Shown here: piece after piece, positions 17,097-25,256 of the stretch
Layout of the letters: every line of letters starts with the position of its first letter
Numbering within the stretch: the first letter of the stretch is position 1
From: Streptomyces caelestis
GTDB lineage: Bacteria > Actinomycetota > Actinomycetes > Streptomycetales > Streptomycetaceae
Reading direction: 5' to 3'
NCBI RefSeq assembly: GCF_001279005.1
Contig: NZ_LGCN01000132.1
Coordinates: 124,001 to 188,000 of the forward strand
Length of the DNA: 64,000 bases
Translations under genes and position numbers: made by a program
The notes under the pieces: model-generated
What the model was told of the DNA's origin: nothing
Databases searched by the model: none
What the model saw: the letters and a program-made list of their open reading frames with translations, nothing else

Positions 17097-17276
17097 CCGC
17101 GCTCGCGCTCCGCCGGACGGGCGGCTCCGGCCGGGCCGGCTCCTGCCGCAGCCGTTCCCGCTCGGCGCCCCCGGCGCGAGCGCCCGCACGCTCTCGATGG
17201 AGACATGCTCCGGGACGACGCCGTCCACGGCCGCACGCCATGAAGGGCTGGGGTTCCGGTGCGTGGCGGGAAGACC

Positions 17277-18482
17277 CTAGCCCCGTGGGACGTCCCTGAC
17301 GTACACCACCCCGTCGGTCCGGGGCAGGTGGGCCGGGTCGAGGGGGGCGTAGCCGAAGTACGGGGACACCCGGGGAGCGGGGCGCGTGTCGGCGAGGGCG
17401 GTGGCCAGCCGGGGTGCGTCGATGACGCGGCGGTCCTCGGGGAGGGTGTGCAGGAGTCCCTCGAGGGTGTCCGGGGGCGGGGTGTCCACTCCGTGATGCC
17501 GGAGCGTGCCGAGGGCCGTGGCCAGGAAGGCGTACCGCTCGCCGAGCCGGGCGCTCACGAGGGCGCCGGCGCTCCACCACTCCAGCGGCGGGTGGCCCCA
17601 CATGCGCATCGTGCTCCTGTCCCGCTGGAGGTGGCTGTTGTGGGCGTGGACGAGTACCGGGCCCCGGTCGGCGAGGGCGAGGAGGTTGCCGGCCATCATC
17701 GCGTCCCGCGTGGCCAGCAGCCGGGTCATGCGGGCCGGTGAGGCGTCGGCCATCCAGGAGTGGTAGCGCAGCAGGCCGGTGGCGGTGCGGCCGTGCAGGC
17801 GCGCACGGTCCAGGTCGTCCCGCGAGGTCGCGGTGATCAGGTGCGGGGCCTGCGTGTCGAGCAGCGCCACCAGGTCGTCGGCGAGCAGCCGCAGTTCCCC
17901 GGCCTCGGCCGAGCGGCCCACGGACCGGGACGGGTCCGTCATCGCCGCGTGGTCCGTCCACGGCTCGTCGGGGCCGAGCAGGCGGTCGAGGGTCTCCGCG
18001 GTGCAGGGCAGCAGGTCCGCGTCGACGTGGGCCGCGAGGTGGTCGTGGAGCGCGGTGAGGGAGCGCCTCGGGCTCGCGGCTCCGGTGATCTCCAGCGGGC
18101 CGTCGAAACCGGCGAAGCGGAGCCGCTCCGGCGCGGGGCGGTCCTCGTTGTACGCCCGCATCCAGCGGACGAGTTCGCGGTTGCCCGGGAACGCTCCCCA
18201 CCCGTGGCTGAAGCCGTGCTCCATGACCTCGTCGAGGGTGCCCGTGCCCGAGGTGACGTAGGCGTCCACGACCAGGCCCTTCACACAGTCGCTCTCGAGG
18301 GCGATCGTCCGGTGGCCCTCCTGCTCGACGAGCTGCCGGAAGAGGTCGTTGCGCAGGGCGAGCAGGGCGCCCTCGCCGTGGGTGGGCTCGCCCAGGGCGA
18401 GAACGCGCGGGCGGGCCGGAAGCAGCTCCATGACGGCCGCGGCCTCGACGGCATGGGCGATGTCCGTGATGTCGGTTGCCAT
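17277..18482 (-). CDS. Erythromycin esterase family protein
   Basis: The 401-residue product has the Ere/EreB-like layout: LALGEPTHGEGALLALRNDLFRQLV near the N-terminus, ALESDC, FAGFDGP about 125, and VLVHAHNSHLQRD (about 285), the His/Glu set that builds the metal-independent active site of the EreA/B, ChaN, TIKI clan. Family members hydrolyse macrolide lactones, but most genomic homologues have unknown substrates, so resistance is an inference. GAAGG just upstream serves as ribosome site and lies within a perfect palindrome, so the gene is probably controlled by the divergent MerR-type regulator. No signal peptide is present; it should be cytosolic. Confidence 0.85.
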   Translation of the reverse strand: MATDITDIAHAVEAAAVMELLPARPRVLALGEPTHGEGALLALRNDLFRQLVEQEGHRTIALESDCVKGLVVDAYVTSGTGTLDEVMEHGFSHGWGAFPGNRELVRWMRAYNEDRPAPERLRFAGFDGPLEITGAASPRRSLTALHDHLAAHVDADLLPCTAETLDRLLGPDEPWTDHAAMTDPSRSVGRSAEAGELRLLADDLVALLDTQAPHLITATSRDDLDRARLHGRTATGLLRYHSWMADASPARMTRLLATRDAMMAGNLLALADRGPVLVHAHNSHLQRDRSTMRMWGHPPLEWWSAGALVSARLGERYAFLATALGTLRHHGVDTPPPDTLEGLLHTLPEDRRVIDAPRLATALADTRPAPRVSPYFGYAPLDPAHLPRTDGVVYVRDVPRG

Positions 18483-18485
18483 GCC

Positions 18486-18503
18486 TTCAACGGTATCGTT
18501 GAA
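18486..18503. promoter_or_regulatory. Palindromic operator between esterase and MerR-type regulator
   Basis: TTCAACGGTATCGTTGAA consists of perfect 7-bp arms with a GTAT spacer, three bases upstream of the esterase start codon. It covers the esterase ribosome site and is the obvious binding site for the divergently encoded regulator. Confidence 0.65.
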
Positions 18504-18540
18504 CTTTCGGTGGAGACTTGGGCGCGATATCGTCCGCCAG

Positions 18541-19275
18541 GTGGGGCAAAACCTTCAAAACGGCGAGAAGCTCAGGCCGGTCGACCTGGCACGACGGCAC
18601 GGTCTGTCCACCCAGGCGGTCAGGAACTATGAGGCGGCCGGCATCCTCCCCGCCGCCGACCGCACGGCGGCCGGCTACCGCACCTACACCCCGCTGCACG
18701 CGCGGGCCCTGCGCGCCTTCCTCGCCCTGGTGCCCGGGCACGGTCACCCGACGGCGACGGCGATCATGCAGGCGGTGAACCGGGGCGCCGCCGACGAGGC
18801 GTTCCGCCTGATCGACGAGAGCCACGCCCGGTCGCTCGACGACCGGCGCACGCTCCAGGCCGTCGAGAGGGCCCTGCGCGGCCTCTCCCGCCGTACGGGC
18901 GCCGCGCACGACGCCGCGCCGATCCGGCCCGGCCGTACGTTCATCGGGCCGCTGGCCGAGGAGCTGGGGGTCCGGCCGGCGACGCTGCGCAAGTGGGAGG
19001 ACGCCGGGCTCGTGCGACCGCGCCGGGATCCGGTGACCGGGTACCGGGTCTACGACGAGTCCGACGTACGCGACGCCCGGCTGGCGCACCAACTCAGGCG
19101 CGGTGGTTACCTGCTGGAGCAGATCGCGCCCCTGATCCAGCAGGTGCGTACGGCGGGCGGGCTGGAGCCCCTGGAGGACGCGCTGCGCGACTGGCGGGAT
19201 CGGCTGTCCGCCCGCTCGCGCGCGATGCTGACCGGGGCGGCGGAGCTGGAGGCGTACCTGCGCGCACGCGCGTGA
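18541..19275 (+). CDS. MerR-family regulator with two MerR-type DNA-binding domains
   Basis: The GTG at 18541 gives a 244-residue protein that begins directly with a first winged-helix (LRPVDLARRHGLSTQAVRNYEAAGILPAADRTAAGYRTYT). A helical linker follows, then a second MerR motif (GPLAEELGVRPATLRKWEDAGLVRPRRDPVTGYRVYDESDVRDARL) and a C-terminal coiled-coil region. Two HTH units in one chain is a known TioE-like variation that could recognise a palindrome as a monomer. No ribosome site precedes the start, so it may be leaderless or start elsewhere upstream. It is divergent from the esterase, 58 bp away, with the TTCAACG-type palindrome between. The effector is unknown; a macrolide-like ligand would fit the neighbour. 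Confidence 0.8.
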   Translation: MGQNLQNGEKLRPVDLARRHGLSTQAVRNYEAAGILPAADRTAAGYRTYTPLHARALRAFLALVPGHGHPTATAIMQAVNRGAADEAFRLIDESHARSLDDRRTLQAVERALRGLSRRTGAAHDAAPIRPGRTFIGPLAEELGVRPATLRKWEDAGLVRPRRDPVTGYRVYDESDVRDARLAHQLRRGGYLLEQIAPLIQQVRTAGGLEPLEDALRDWRDRLSARSRAMLTGAAELEAYLRARA

Positions 19276-20078
19276 AGATTCCCGGTGTCCCGGCGTCCGA
19301 CGCGTACCACGTGGGCGCGGCTGGTGCGGCGAGGGCCGACCGCGGGAACCCCCTCGGCAAGTGCCACGACCGCGAATATCCGGCCCGGCCACCGAAGCGG
19401 CCACCGCCCGCGGCCGCGGGGCCTCCCGCGCCCGCGGGGGACAGACGCCTCGCGTCCCCACCGGACCGCTCCCGCACCGCCGACGATCCGGAACCCGCAC
19501 CGTTTCGGATCGTCGGGGAGCCCAAGTCCCGCCGCTCCCCTCCTCGTCGACGGCCCTTCCGGCCGAGGTGAGCAGGGTCACAGCGTGGGGTCCTCACTCT
19601 CCGCTCACGTCGCGGTGGCGCCCTCCGTGCGCCACCCCTCCGCCCGGCGTGGCCGGAACTCGTCGGCACATCGCGGGCGTGCACCGCGGCAGTGACGACT
19701 CCACGCCCCCTCGAGCACCCGGTTCTCCGCCCCCGGGCCGGAGATCCGGACGGTGCGGGGCCGGCCCACGGCCGTACGGGAAATTGGCCGGAAACAGCCG
19801 ATTGAATGCATGGGAAAGGCGGCAAAGTGCGTGACGGCCTCACAAAGAGAGGAAATCGGAAGTCCCGTAAAACGCTCGGCGACGACGTCGCCCCGTCGTC
19901 CGGACTCTCGACTCGCGCCCTTCCCCCTGCATTGCAATTGATCTATGGTCAGGGCGACCGCAGCGCTCTCGGGCGACATCACCTCCCAGGACATGAGCCT
20001 TCCATCGAAAACCCCGCACCGAGATGTGCGGTGACGCGGGCCGAATATCCCGGCGGGAATCTCTGACGAGGAGCACGA
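19276..20078. other. Long intergenic region with one strong hairpin
   Basis: About 800 bp with no supported gene. The only structure I trust is the dyad at 19480-19516. The stretch 19790-19960 is AT-richer (ATTGCAATTGATCTATGG) and probably holds the promoter of the secreted protein at 20079, but no clear -35/-10 pair stands out. Confidence 0.5.
19480..19516. terminator. 15-bp stem-loop (one mismatch)
   Basis: The arms CCGACGATCCGGAAC and GTTTCGGATCGTCGG enclose a 7-base loop, about 205 bases after the regulator stop. It is a terminator or a structured RNA element; no T-run follows. Confidence 0.45.
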
Positions 20079-20642
20079 GTGAAGACAGCGATACGCATCG
20101 GCATCGCGGCCACCGCCGCCCTGGGCCTCATGACCGCCGCACCCGCCTCCTCCGCGGCCGAGCACGCCCCCGCACGGACGAAGCAGACCAGCACGACGCT
20201 CGCGACCGTCGACGTCGAGGGCGTTCAGGTCGACGAGAGGGCGTCGGCGGACACGAGACGGATCATCGAGGCCGACGCGCCGACAGCCGTCGCCGCCGCG
20301 AACGTGTGCGGATCCGGCTACACCATCTCCACCGGGGCGTGGCGCTACGACGGCTACGGCACCACGTACACCTGGACCAACGGCACGTCCGGCAGCGGGT
20401 ACTACGACAAGCCGATCTGTGCCGTGTTCTTCAACGACAGCGGTTACACGAAGTACATGGGTGTGCGTCTGCGTTCCAACTACACCGCCGACGCCCCCGC
20501 CGAGGACTTCGGCGCCTTCGGTTCCTACGCTGGCCCCGTCTACCAGAAGCGGGGCTACTGCGGGACGGTCTACTCCTACATGGAGGCGTCCAACGGCAAT
20601 GTTCTCGTCGACCGCGTTCAGACGGTCGGGAGCTGCAACTGA
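20079..20642 (+). CDS. Small secreted protein of unknown function
   Basis: The GTG at 20079 follows GAGGAG at a good distance and encodes a signal peptide (MKTAIRIGIAATAALGLM, cleavage after SSAA). A short propeptide-like segment (to about residue 70, ADAPTAVAAANV) precedes a compact Tyr/Gly/Ser-rich domain with four Cys (NVCGSGY, PICAVFF, GYCGTVY, GSCN), probably disulfide bonded. Aromatic residues such as AWRYDGYGTTYTWTNG resemble secreted carbohydrate- or surface-binding beta-proteins, but no family is recognised. It is 187 residues, followed at once by a terminator, so it is monocistronic. Confidence 0.75.
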   Translation: MKTAIRIGIAATAALGLMTAAPASSAAEHAPARTKQTSTTLATVDVEGVQVDERASADTRRIIEADAPTAVAAANVCGSGYTISTGAWRYDGYGTTYTWTNGTSGSGYYDKPICAVFFNDSGYTKYMGVRLRSNYTADAPAEDFGAFGSYAGPVYQKRGYCGTVYSYMEASNGNVLVDRVQTVGSCN

Positions 20643-20643
20643 T

Positions 20644-20675
20644 CGGGCCCGCGCCGCGGCGTGAGGGCGGGCCCG
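20644..20675 (+). terminator. Hairpin after the secreted-protein gene
   Basis: CGGGCCCGC and GCGGGCCCG form a perfect 9-bp stem starting one base after the stop codon. Confidence 0.65.
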
Positions 20676-21010
20676 TGACGTCCGGCGGACGCGGACGCGG
20701 GAAGCGCATGGTGCGCGGCGCCGACGGGACTGCCGCACGCCACCGTTCCACGGAATGAAACGGAATTCTTCGCCGACGTCCCGGGAATCACGCGGTGAGG
20801 AAATTCCGCCTGCCTCTCTCACGTGATGCGTCGCCCCCTTCCGGCGCACAGGCACCGCACTCCGCATTCACATTCCGTATTCCGTGTTTCCTGTTCCGGG
20901 CGCGTCCCGTCCGGGCGACCGCTGACGACACGGGCGCGTTCTTCCACGCCCAGTTCGATTTCCCACCAGCCGCCATCGCTGCGGCTCTCACCACAGAAGG
21001 AGTGGCGGAC
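20676..21010. other. Intergenic region before the peptidoglycan-active operon
   Basis: About 335 bp. An open frame runs through from 20795 into the next gene, but its start lacks a ribosome site and the codons look non-coding. The useful signal is GAAGGAG at 20996-21002, the ribosome site of the TTG start at 21011. Confidence 0.5.
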
Positions 21011-23473
21011 TTGGCTGACGCTAAGGTTCTCGAGGCGCAGCAATGGGTGAATGCCACCTACGGATCTGTCGCCGGATACGTCAGGTGCCCCGAGGACGGG
21101 CGCACCGGCTGGTCCACGATGTACGCGCTGACCATGGGTCTCCAGCACGAGTTGGGCATCAGTCCCGTGGTGGCGAGTTTCGGCCCGACGACCCTCTCCA
21201 GGCTCCAGGCGCTCGGCGACATCGGCTTCGGCTGGGACAAGAACGCCAACATCGTCCGCATCCTCCAGCACGGCCTGTTCTGCAAGGGCTACTGGGGAGC
21301 CAACGGCTACGGCGAGTACGGGGCCGTGACCACGGAGGCGGTGAAGGCCCTCCTGGTCGACATGGGCCTGCCCGACGGCGGAACGGGGACGTCCGGCGGC
21401 GTCACCACTCCGAAGATCTTCAAGTGCATCCTCAACATGGACGCGTACGTCGTCGTGGCGGGCGGAACGGAGAAGATCCGGTCCATCCAGCAGTGGCTCA
21501 ACAACCGCTACTGGCAGCGGGACGCCTACTCGATCGGCCCGTGCGACGGCATCTACTCCCGGGACGTGCAGAAGTCCCTGGTGATCGCCATCCAGTACGA
21601 ACTGGGACTCAGCCCCAACGGCAACTTCGGCCCCGGCACCCAGGCCGGTCTGCGCAGCCATCCCGTGCGGGAGGGCGACTCGGGCATCTTCGTGCAGCTG
21701 TTCACCGCGGCCTGCGTCTTCAACGAGCCGGTGATCCTGCGCGGCCTGGACGACTCGGAGGTCCGGACGACGTTCAAGAGCACCTTCGACGCGAAGACCA
21801 AGGAGTTCGTCCAGGTCTTCCAGAAGTTCTCCCAGCTGTACGCGCCGGAAGACGCCGCCTACGGCGTGGGCGAGTACGACACCTGGTCCCAGTTGCTGGT
21901 GTCCATGGGCAACGCGGACCGTGCGGCGACCGGTTCGGACACGAGATTCGAGATCACCGCCTCCCGTGCCCGCTGGCTGTACGACAACGACTACCGCCTG
22001 GTCGGCCGCTACCTCTACGATCCGCCGGGGTCCACGCTCGACAAGGAGATCAAACCCGGCGAGCTGCAGACCATCTTCGACGCCGGCCTGCGCGTCTTCC
22101 CGATCTACCAGGACAACGCGCGCCGGCTCGCGGACTTCACCTACAGCCAGGGCTTCCAGCACGCCCTGAAAGCGCACGACCTGGCGAGCGAGTACGGCTT
22201 CAACCGCGGCACGACGATCTACTTCGCGGTCGACTACGACGCCCAGCAGTGGGAGATCGACGGTCAACCGGAGGGCATCGTCGTCTACTTCAACGGTGTG
22301 GTGGCCGGCCTCGCCAGCCGGGGCAAGAAGTACTTCCACGGCGTCTACGGTTCCCGCAACGTCTGCATCAACGTCACCGCCAAGACCGGTGCGCGCTTCT
22401 CCTTCGTCTCCGGCATGTCCTGGGGCTTCTCCGGGAACCTCGGCTACCCCCTGCCCTCCAACTGGGCGATCAACCAGATCAAGGAGTTCCAGGTCACCAA
22501 CGGCTCGGACACCTTCGACCTGGACCGGGACGTCTGGCGGCGCGACGGCGAGCCCGGCGTCCGTTCGGTGAACAGCACGGGCGGTCCCGCCGACACGTAC
22601 ATCGCCTACGTGCAGCGCCTCTACGACCACGCCGTCGCGTACAAGGCGTCGAACGACGTCGGCACCAACGCCAGCCGGCTGGTGATGGAGTACATCCGTC
22701 ACGAGAAGTACCGGGGCCTGAAGTGGTGGTGGCTGGCGAACAGCTACGACGAGGACTTCGTCGAGTACTGCGACAGCCGCGGGATGTCGGTCCAGGACTC
22801 CTTCACCGACACCGTCACGGGCTACCAGCTCGACGCCACCCACCTGATGGCCACGGCCAACGGCTTCCTGGAGAACTCCGACCCGTCCGACAAGAAGGAG
22901 TCCACCGGCGGCGACATCGCCGGCTGGGGCGGGGACATCATGACGTTCTGGGCGGACTGGCGGAACTCGGTGGACGAGTACGCCTCGCCGCTCACGTTCT
23001 GCCAGGCCAAGCTGGCCGTCCCCGGCACCGTCTCCAGCTTCGGCTACACGGACATGCTGGAGGACGTCGACGGGTACCTGCTGGCCAAGCATGTCGCCGG
23101 GGGCGGGAACGTCGTCGGCTGGATGAAGGCGCATTACAACGACGGGGGCGCTCTGACCCGCTTCCGCAGCCACTTCGACCGGCGTTGGGAGAACGCCACC
23201 AACGCGCGCGCGAGTTGCTGGGACATCCTGGCCGGCCCGTCCGACATCACCGTCGACGCGGCCCGGCTCGCGCTCATCACGGGTGCGGGCGTCGCCCTGC
23301 CGGCCGACTTCGTCCTCGTTCCCGGCAACACGGAGAAGCTGGCCCAGTTCTGTCAGGGCTTCTCCGACCGTCAGCTCGCCCTCATCGGCCTGGAGAACAG
23401 CCTGGCCGCCACGTACGAGAAGAACCTGGCCGTCTACCGCAAGCAGGCCGCGCAGCGGGCCGCGGCACGGTAG
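21011..23473 (+). CDS. Peptidoglycan-binding / DUF1906 (Rv2525c-like glycoside hydrolase) protein
   Basis: I place the start at TTG 21011, eight bases after AAGGAG, giving MADAKVLEAQQWVNATYG and 820 residues. Two peptidoglycan-binding-type units lie in the first 220 residues (VLEAQQWVNATYG, FGPTTLSRLQALG; IRSIQQWLNNRYW, NFGPGTQAGLRSH). A DUF1906 TIM-barrel-like domain follows (about 318-520: YRLVGRYLYDP, VFPIYQDNAR, TIYFAVDYDA, GVYGSRNVC, WAINQIKEFQ, FDLDRDVW). This domain is related to GH25 lysozymes. The final 280 residues are mixed alpha/beta and unrecognised. There is no signal peptide under any plausible start, which is odd for a wall enzyme. It heads an operon with the next two genes. 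Confidence 0.8.
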   Translation: MADAKVLEAQQWVNATYGSVAGYVRCPEDGRTGWSTMYALTMGLQHELGISPVVASFGPTTLSRLQALGDIGFGWDKNANIVRILQHGLFCKGYWGANGYGEYGAVTTEAVKALLVDMGLPDGGTGTSGGVTTPKIFKCILNMDAYVVVAGGTEKIRSIQQWLNNRYWQRDAYSIGPCDGIYSRDVQKSLVIAIQYELGLSPNGNFGPGTQAGLRSHPVREGDSGIFVQLFTAACVFNEPVILRGLDDSEVRTTFKSTFDAKTKEFVQVFQKFSQLYAPEDAAYGVGEYDTWSQLLVSMGNADRAATGSDTRFEITASRARWLYDNDYRLVGRYLYDPPGSTLDKEIKPGELQTIFDAGLRVFPIYQDNARRLADFTYSQGFQHALKAHDLASEYGFNRGTTIYFAVDYDAQQWEIDGQPEGIVVYFNGVVAGLASRGKKYFHGVYGSRNVCINVTAKTGARFSFVSGMSWGFSGNLGYPLPSNWAINQIKEFQVTNGSDTFDLDRDVWRRDGEPGVRSVNSTGGPADTYIAYVQRLYDHAVAYKASNDVGTNASRLVMEYIRHEKYRGLKWWWLANSYDEDFVEYCDSRGMSVQDSFTDTVTGYQLDATHLMATANGFLENSDPSDKKESTGGDIAGWGGDIMTFWADWRNSVDEYASPLTFCQAKLAVPGTVSSFGYTDMLEDVDGYLLAKHVAGGGNVVGWMKAHYNDGGALTRFRSHFDRRWENATNARASCWDILAGPSDITVDAARLALITGAGVALPADFVLVPGNTEKLAQFCQGFSDRQLALIGLENSLAATYEKNLAVYRKQAAQRAAAR

Positions 23474-23501
23474 GCGGGGAAGAACCGGCAGAGTTCAGCC
23501 C

Positions 23502-23924
23502 ATGGCCCTCCTTCTCATCCCGCTCCTCCTGCCCCTCCTGGTCTGCCTGTGGTTCTGGAGCCGCCCGCTGCTCTCCGGCACGTGGCGGCGCAGTCCCGCG
23601 TGGTTCACCTGGAGCGCGGTGCTCCTCCTGCTGGGAGCCGGTGTCAGTTATCTCATCGGCTCCCTCGCCGGGGCGTCCCTGGACCCGGAGGAGGCCTGCC
23701 ACCAGGCGGGCCAGACCTACGACCGGGCGTACCGCAGGGCGAACTTCGAGGAGTACACGCGGTGGTTCCCGCTGCACGACAAGTGTCATGCGGGGTACGA
23801 CCTGGTCCCGGCGTGGGTGAACCCGGCTCTGGTCGTGCTCCCGGTCCTGGCGCTGCTCTGCCTGGCCTGTGCCGTGGGCCTGACCGTCATCCGACTCCGT
23901 ACCGACAAGAAGGGCACTCCATGA
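23502..23924 (+). CDS. Small membrane protein of unknown function
   Basis: The ATG at 23502 encodes 140 residues with three hydrophobic helices: LLLIPLLLPLLVCLWFW (about 3-19), AWFTWSAVLLLLGAGVSYLIGSL (about 33-55), and LVVLPVLALLCLACAVGLTVI (about 108-128). A loop of about 50 residues between helices two and three carries two Cys (EEACHQAG, HDKCHAG) and would lie outside the membrane if the basic C-terminus (RLRTDKKGTP) is inside. It starts 28 bp after the DUF1906 gene and its stop overlaps the next start (ATGA), so translation is coupled. A role as anchor or holin-like partner for the adjacent wall proteins is only a guess. Confidence 0.7.
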   Translation: MALLLIPLLLPLLVCLWFWSRPLLSGTWRRSPAWFTWSAVLLLLGAGVSYLIGSLAGASLDPEEACHQAGQTYDRAYRRANFEEYTRWFPLHDKCHAGYDLVPAWVNPALVVLPVLALLCLACAVGLTVIRLRTDKKGTP

Positions 23925-24598
23925 CCGCTTTGAGCAGACGCCGTGTGCTCGGCGCCACCGGGAGCCTGGCCGGGGCCGCCGCCCTCGGCCTCCTGGACAC
24001 GGCCCCGGCCGCGGCCGCCGCCCCGGCCCGGACGGACCGGGCGGCGGCCGCCTGGCGCGGCAGCCGCTCGGCCAACGGCTGGAAGATCCTCGACGAGGCC
24101 GCGTCCCACACCATCGAGGGCAGCGGCCTGACCGTGCGTCTGGCCGACGGCGACGCCGCGACGCTCCTGTTGCACGTCGCCCGGCGTTTCCACTACGAGA
24201 TCGACCCATTGCGCGAGAAGGACGTGGCGGGCCACACCACGTCCCGCGAGGTGCGTCGGCCCCACGAGTCGAACTACCTGTCGGGCACGGCGATGGCGAT
24301 CCGGCCGCACGCCTACCCGCTGGGGGTACGCGGTGGTCTGTACCCGCAGGAGCTGGTGGTGGTGCGGGACATCCTGGCCGAGCTGGACGGCGCCGTCGTC
24401 TGGGGCGGCGACTTCGCCTCGCCCCAGGAGTCGCACTTCGAGATCGCTCTCGGTCCGGCCCACCCGAAGGTGCGGGGTGTGGCCCGCAAGCTCCGGTCCT
24501 GGAGGGACACGCCGGGCCTGGGAGCGGGGACGGTCGACGCGTTCGATCCGGAACGCCGGGCGGCCGTCAAGGCCTTCGGCCAAAGGAACGCCCCGTAA
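23921..24598 (+). CDS. Tat-exported M15-type peptidase homologue, zinc ligands replaced (probable pseudoenzyme)
   Basis: The protein (225 residues) begins MTALSRRRVLGATGSLAGAA, a twin-arginine signal ending near APAAAAA. The rest resembles Peptidase_M15_4 (D-Ala-D-Ala or L-Ala-D-Glu endopeptidases): the YPLGVRGGLYPQELVVVRDILAEL helix region, VVWGGDFASPQESHFEI with His172. In the family motif SxHxxGxAxD this protein has SNYLSGTAMA, so the first zinc His is Tyr119 and the Asp is Ala126. Two of three usual zinc ligands are therefore missing and catalysis is doubtful; peptidoglycan binding may remain. It is translationally coupled to the membrane protein upstream. Confidence 0.8.
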   Translation: MTALSRRRVLGATGSLAGAAALGLLDTAPAAAAAPARTDRAAAAWRGSRSANGWKILDEAASHTIEGSGLTVRLADGDAATLLLHVARRFHYEIDPLREKDVAGHTTSREVRRPHESNYLSGTAMAIRPHAYPLGVRGGLYPQELVVVRDILAELDGAVVWGGDFASPQESHFEIALGPAHPKVRGVARKLRSWRDTPGLGAGTVDAFDPERRAAVKAFGQRNAP

Positions 24599-24608
24599 GG
24601 ATCCGCGC

Positions 24609-24640
24609 GATCTCCGGCCCGGAGGCCCGGGCCGGAGATC
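24609..24640. terminator. Perfect 12-bp stem, bidirectional terminator
   Basis: GATCTCCGGCCC and GGGCCGGAGATC with an 8-base loop lie 10 bases after the M15 stop and between convergent genes. Confidence 0.75.
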
Positions 24641-24694
24641 CCGCGACGGCGGCGACCGGGAGCGCCGGCGCGCAGAAGCCGGGCCTCCTCCGTG

Positions 24695-25147
24695 TCACGG
24701 GCGGCCCTGCCCTCGCCCGGCTCCCCCGGCCGGCGCCGCCGCGCCCGCCTGCAGTCCCGCCCGTGCCAGCAGCACCGGCAGGGCCTGCGGCTTCACCTTC
24801 TGCACCGAACGCACCTGGCCCAGGCCGAGTTCCTCGCGGCTCACCGGGTCCCGGTACAGCTCCTTCGTCGCCTCGGTCAGCAGGGTGACGGGGACCAGGA
24901 AGGGGACGCCGGGGTCCTCGTCGTCCGGGCGGGGTTCCTCGTCGACCTCGGCCACCGCGGCGACCGCCGCCTCGGGCCGCGCGAAGTAGAACCAGAGGCG
25001 GTCGCCCGGCTCCATGCGGTTGCGGCGGCTGAGCCAGAGCTCCAGTTCCGGTTCCTCTTGGGCGAGTTGGAGCATCGTCTCCTTGTCGGACGGCTCACCG
25101 TCCAGTGTGTCCTTGCGCGGATCGAGGATGTAGATCCAGTCCGCCAT
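24695..25147 (-). CDS. EVE-like (PUA/ASCH superfamily) protein
   Basis: The ATG at 25147 has GAAGGGG seven bases upstream and gives 150 residues. The pattern MADWIYILDPRKD, ELELWLSRRNRMEPGDRLWFYFARPEAAVAAVAEV, then PFLVPVTLL, resembles the EVE/YTH-like PUA fold: a first strand ending WIY, a GDRLWFY strand and a following alpha-beta unit. EVE domains bind modified bases in DNA or RNA and often accompany restriction systems. The C-terminal 25 residues are Ala/Gly-rich. The gene lies 109 bp downstream of an N6 adenine methylase on the same strand, which fits a modified-base reader, but binding is inferred. Confidence 0.6.
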   Translation of the reverse strand: MADWIYILDPRKDTLDGEPSDKETMLQLAQEEPELELWLSRRNRMEPGDRLWFYFARPEAAVAAVAEVDEEPRPDDEDPGVPFLVPVTLLTEATKELYRDPVSREELGLGQVRSVQKVKPQALPVLLARAGLQAGAAAPAGGAGRGQGRP

Positions 25148-25256
25148 GGAATCCCCTTCGGTCAAGGTGCTCGGCCCGCGTGAAGACGCTTCGACGCAGC
25201 GTCTCATCGTGCCAGACGCCCGGGGGATGCGCGTACACGTTTTCGACGCGGAGGTG

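Noticed and set aside
14274..17228. Minus-strand frame of 984 codons opposite GH81
   Set aside because: Valine/glycine-rich shadow of a well supported glycosidase.
17277..18482. Calling the esterase a proven macrolide resistance enzyme
   Set aside because: Family includes many members with unknown substrates; kept as family-level call.
19962..19970. AGCGCTCTC upstream of the secreted-protein gene as a third LacI operator
   Set aside because: Only one half-site matches; the left half (GACCGC) does not.
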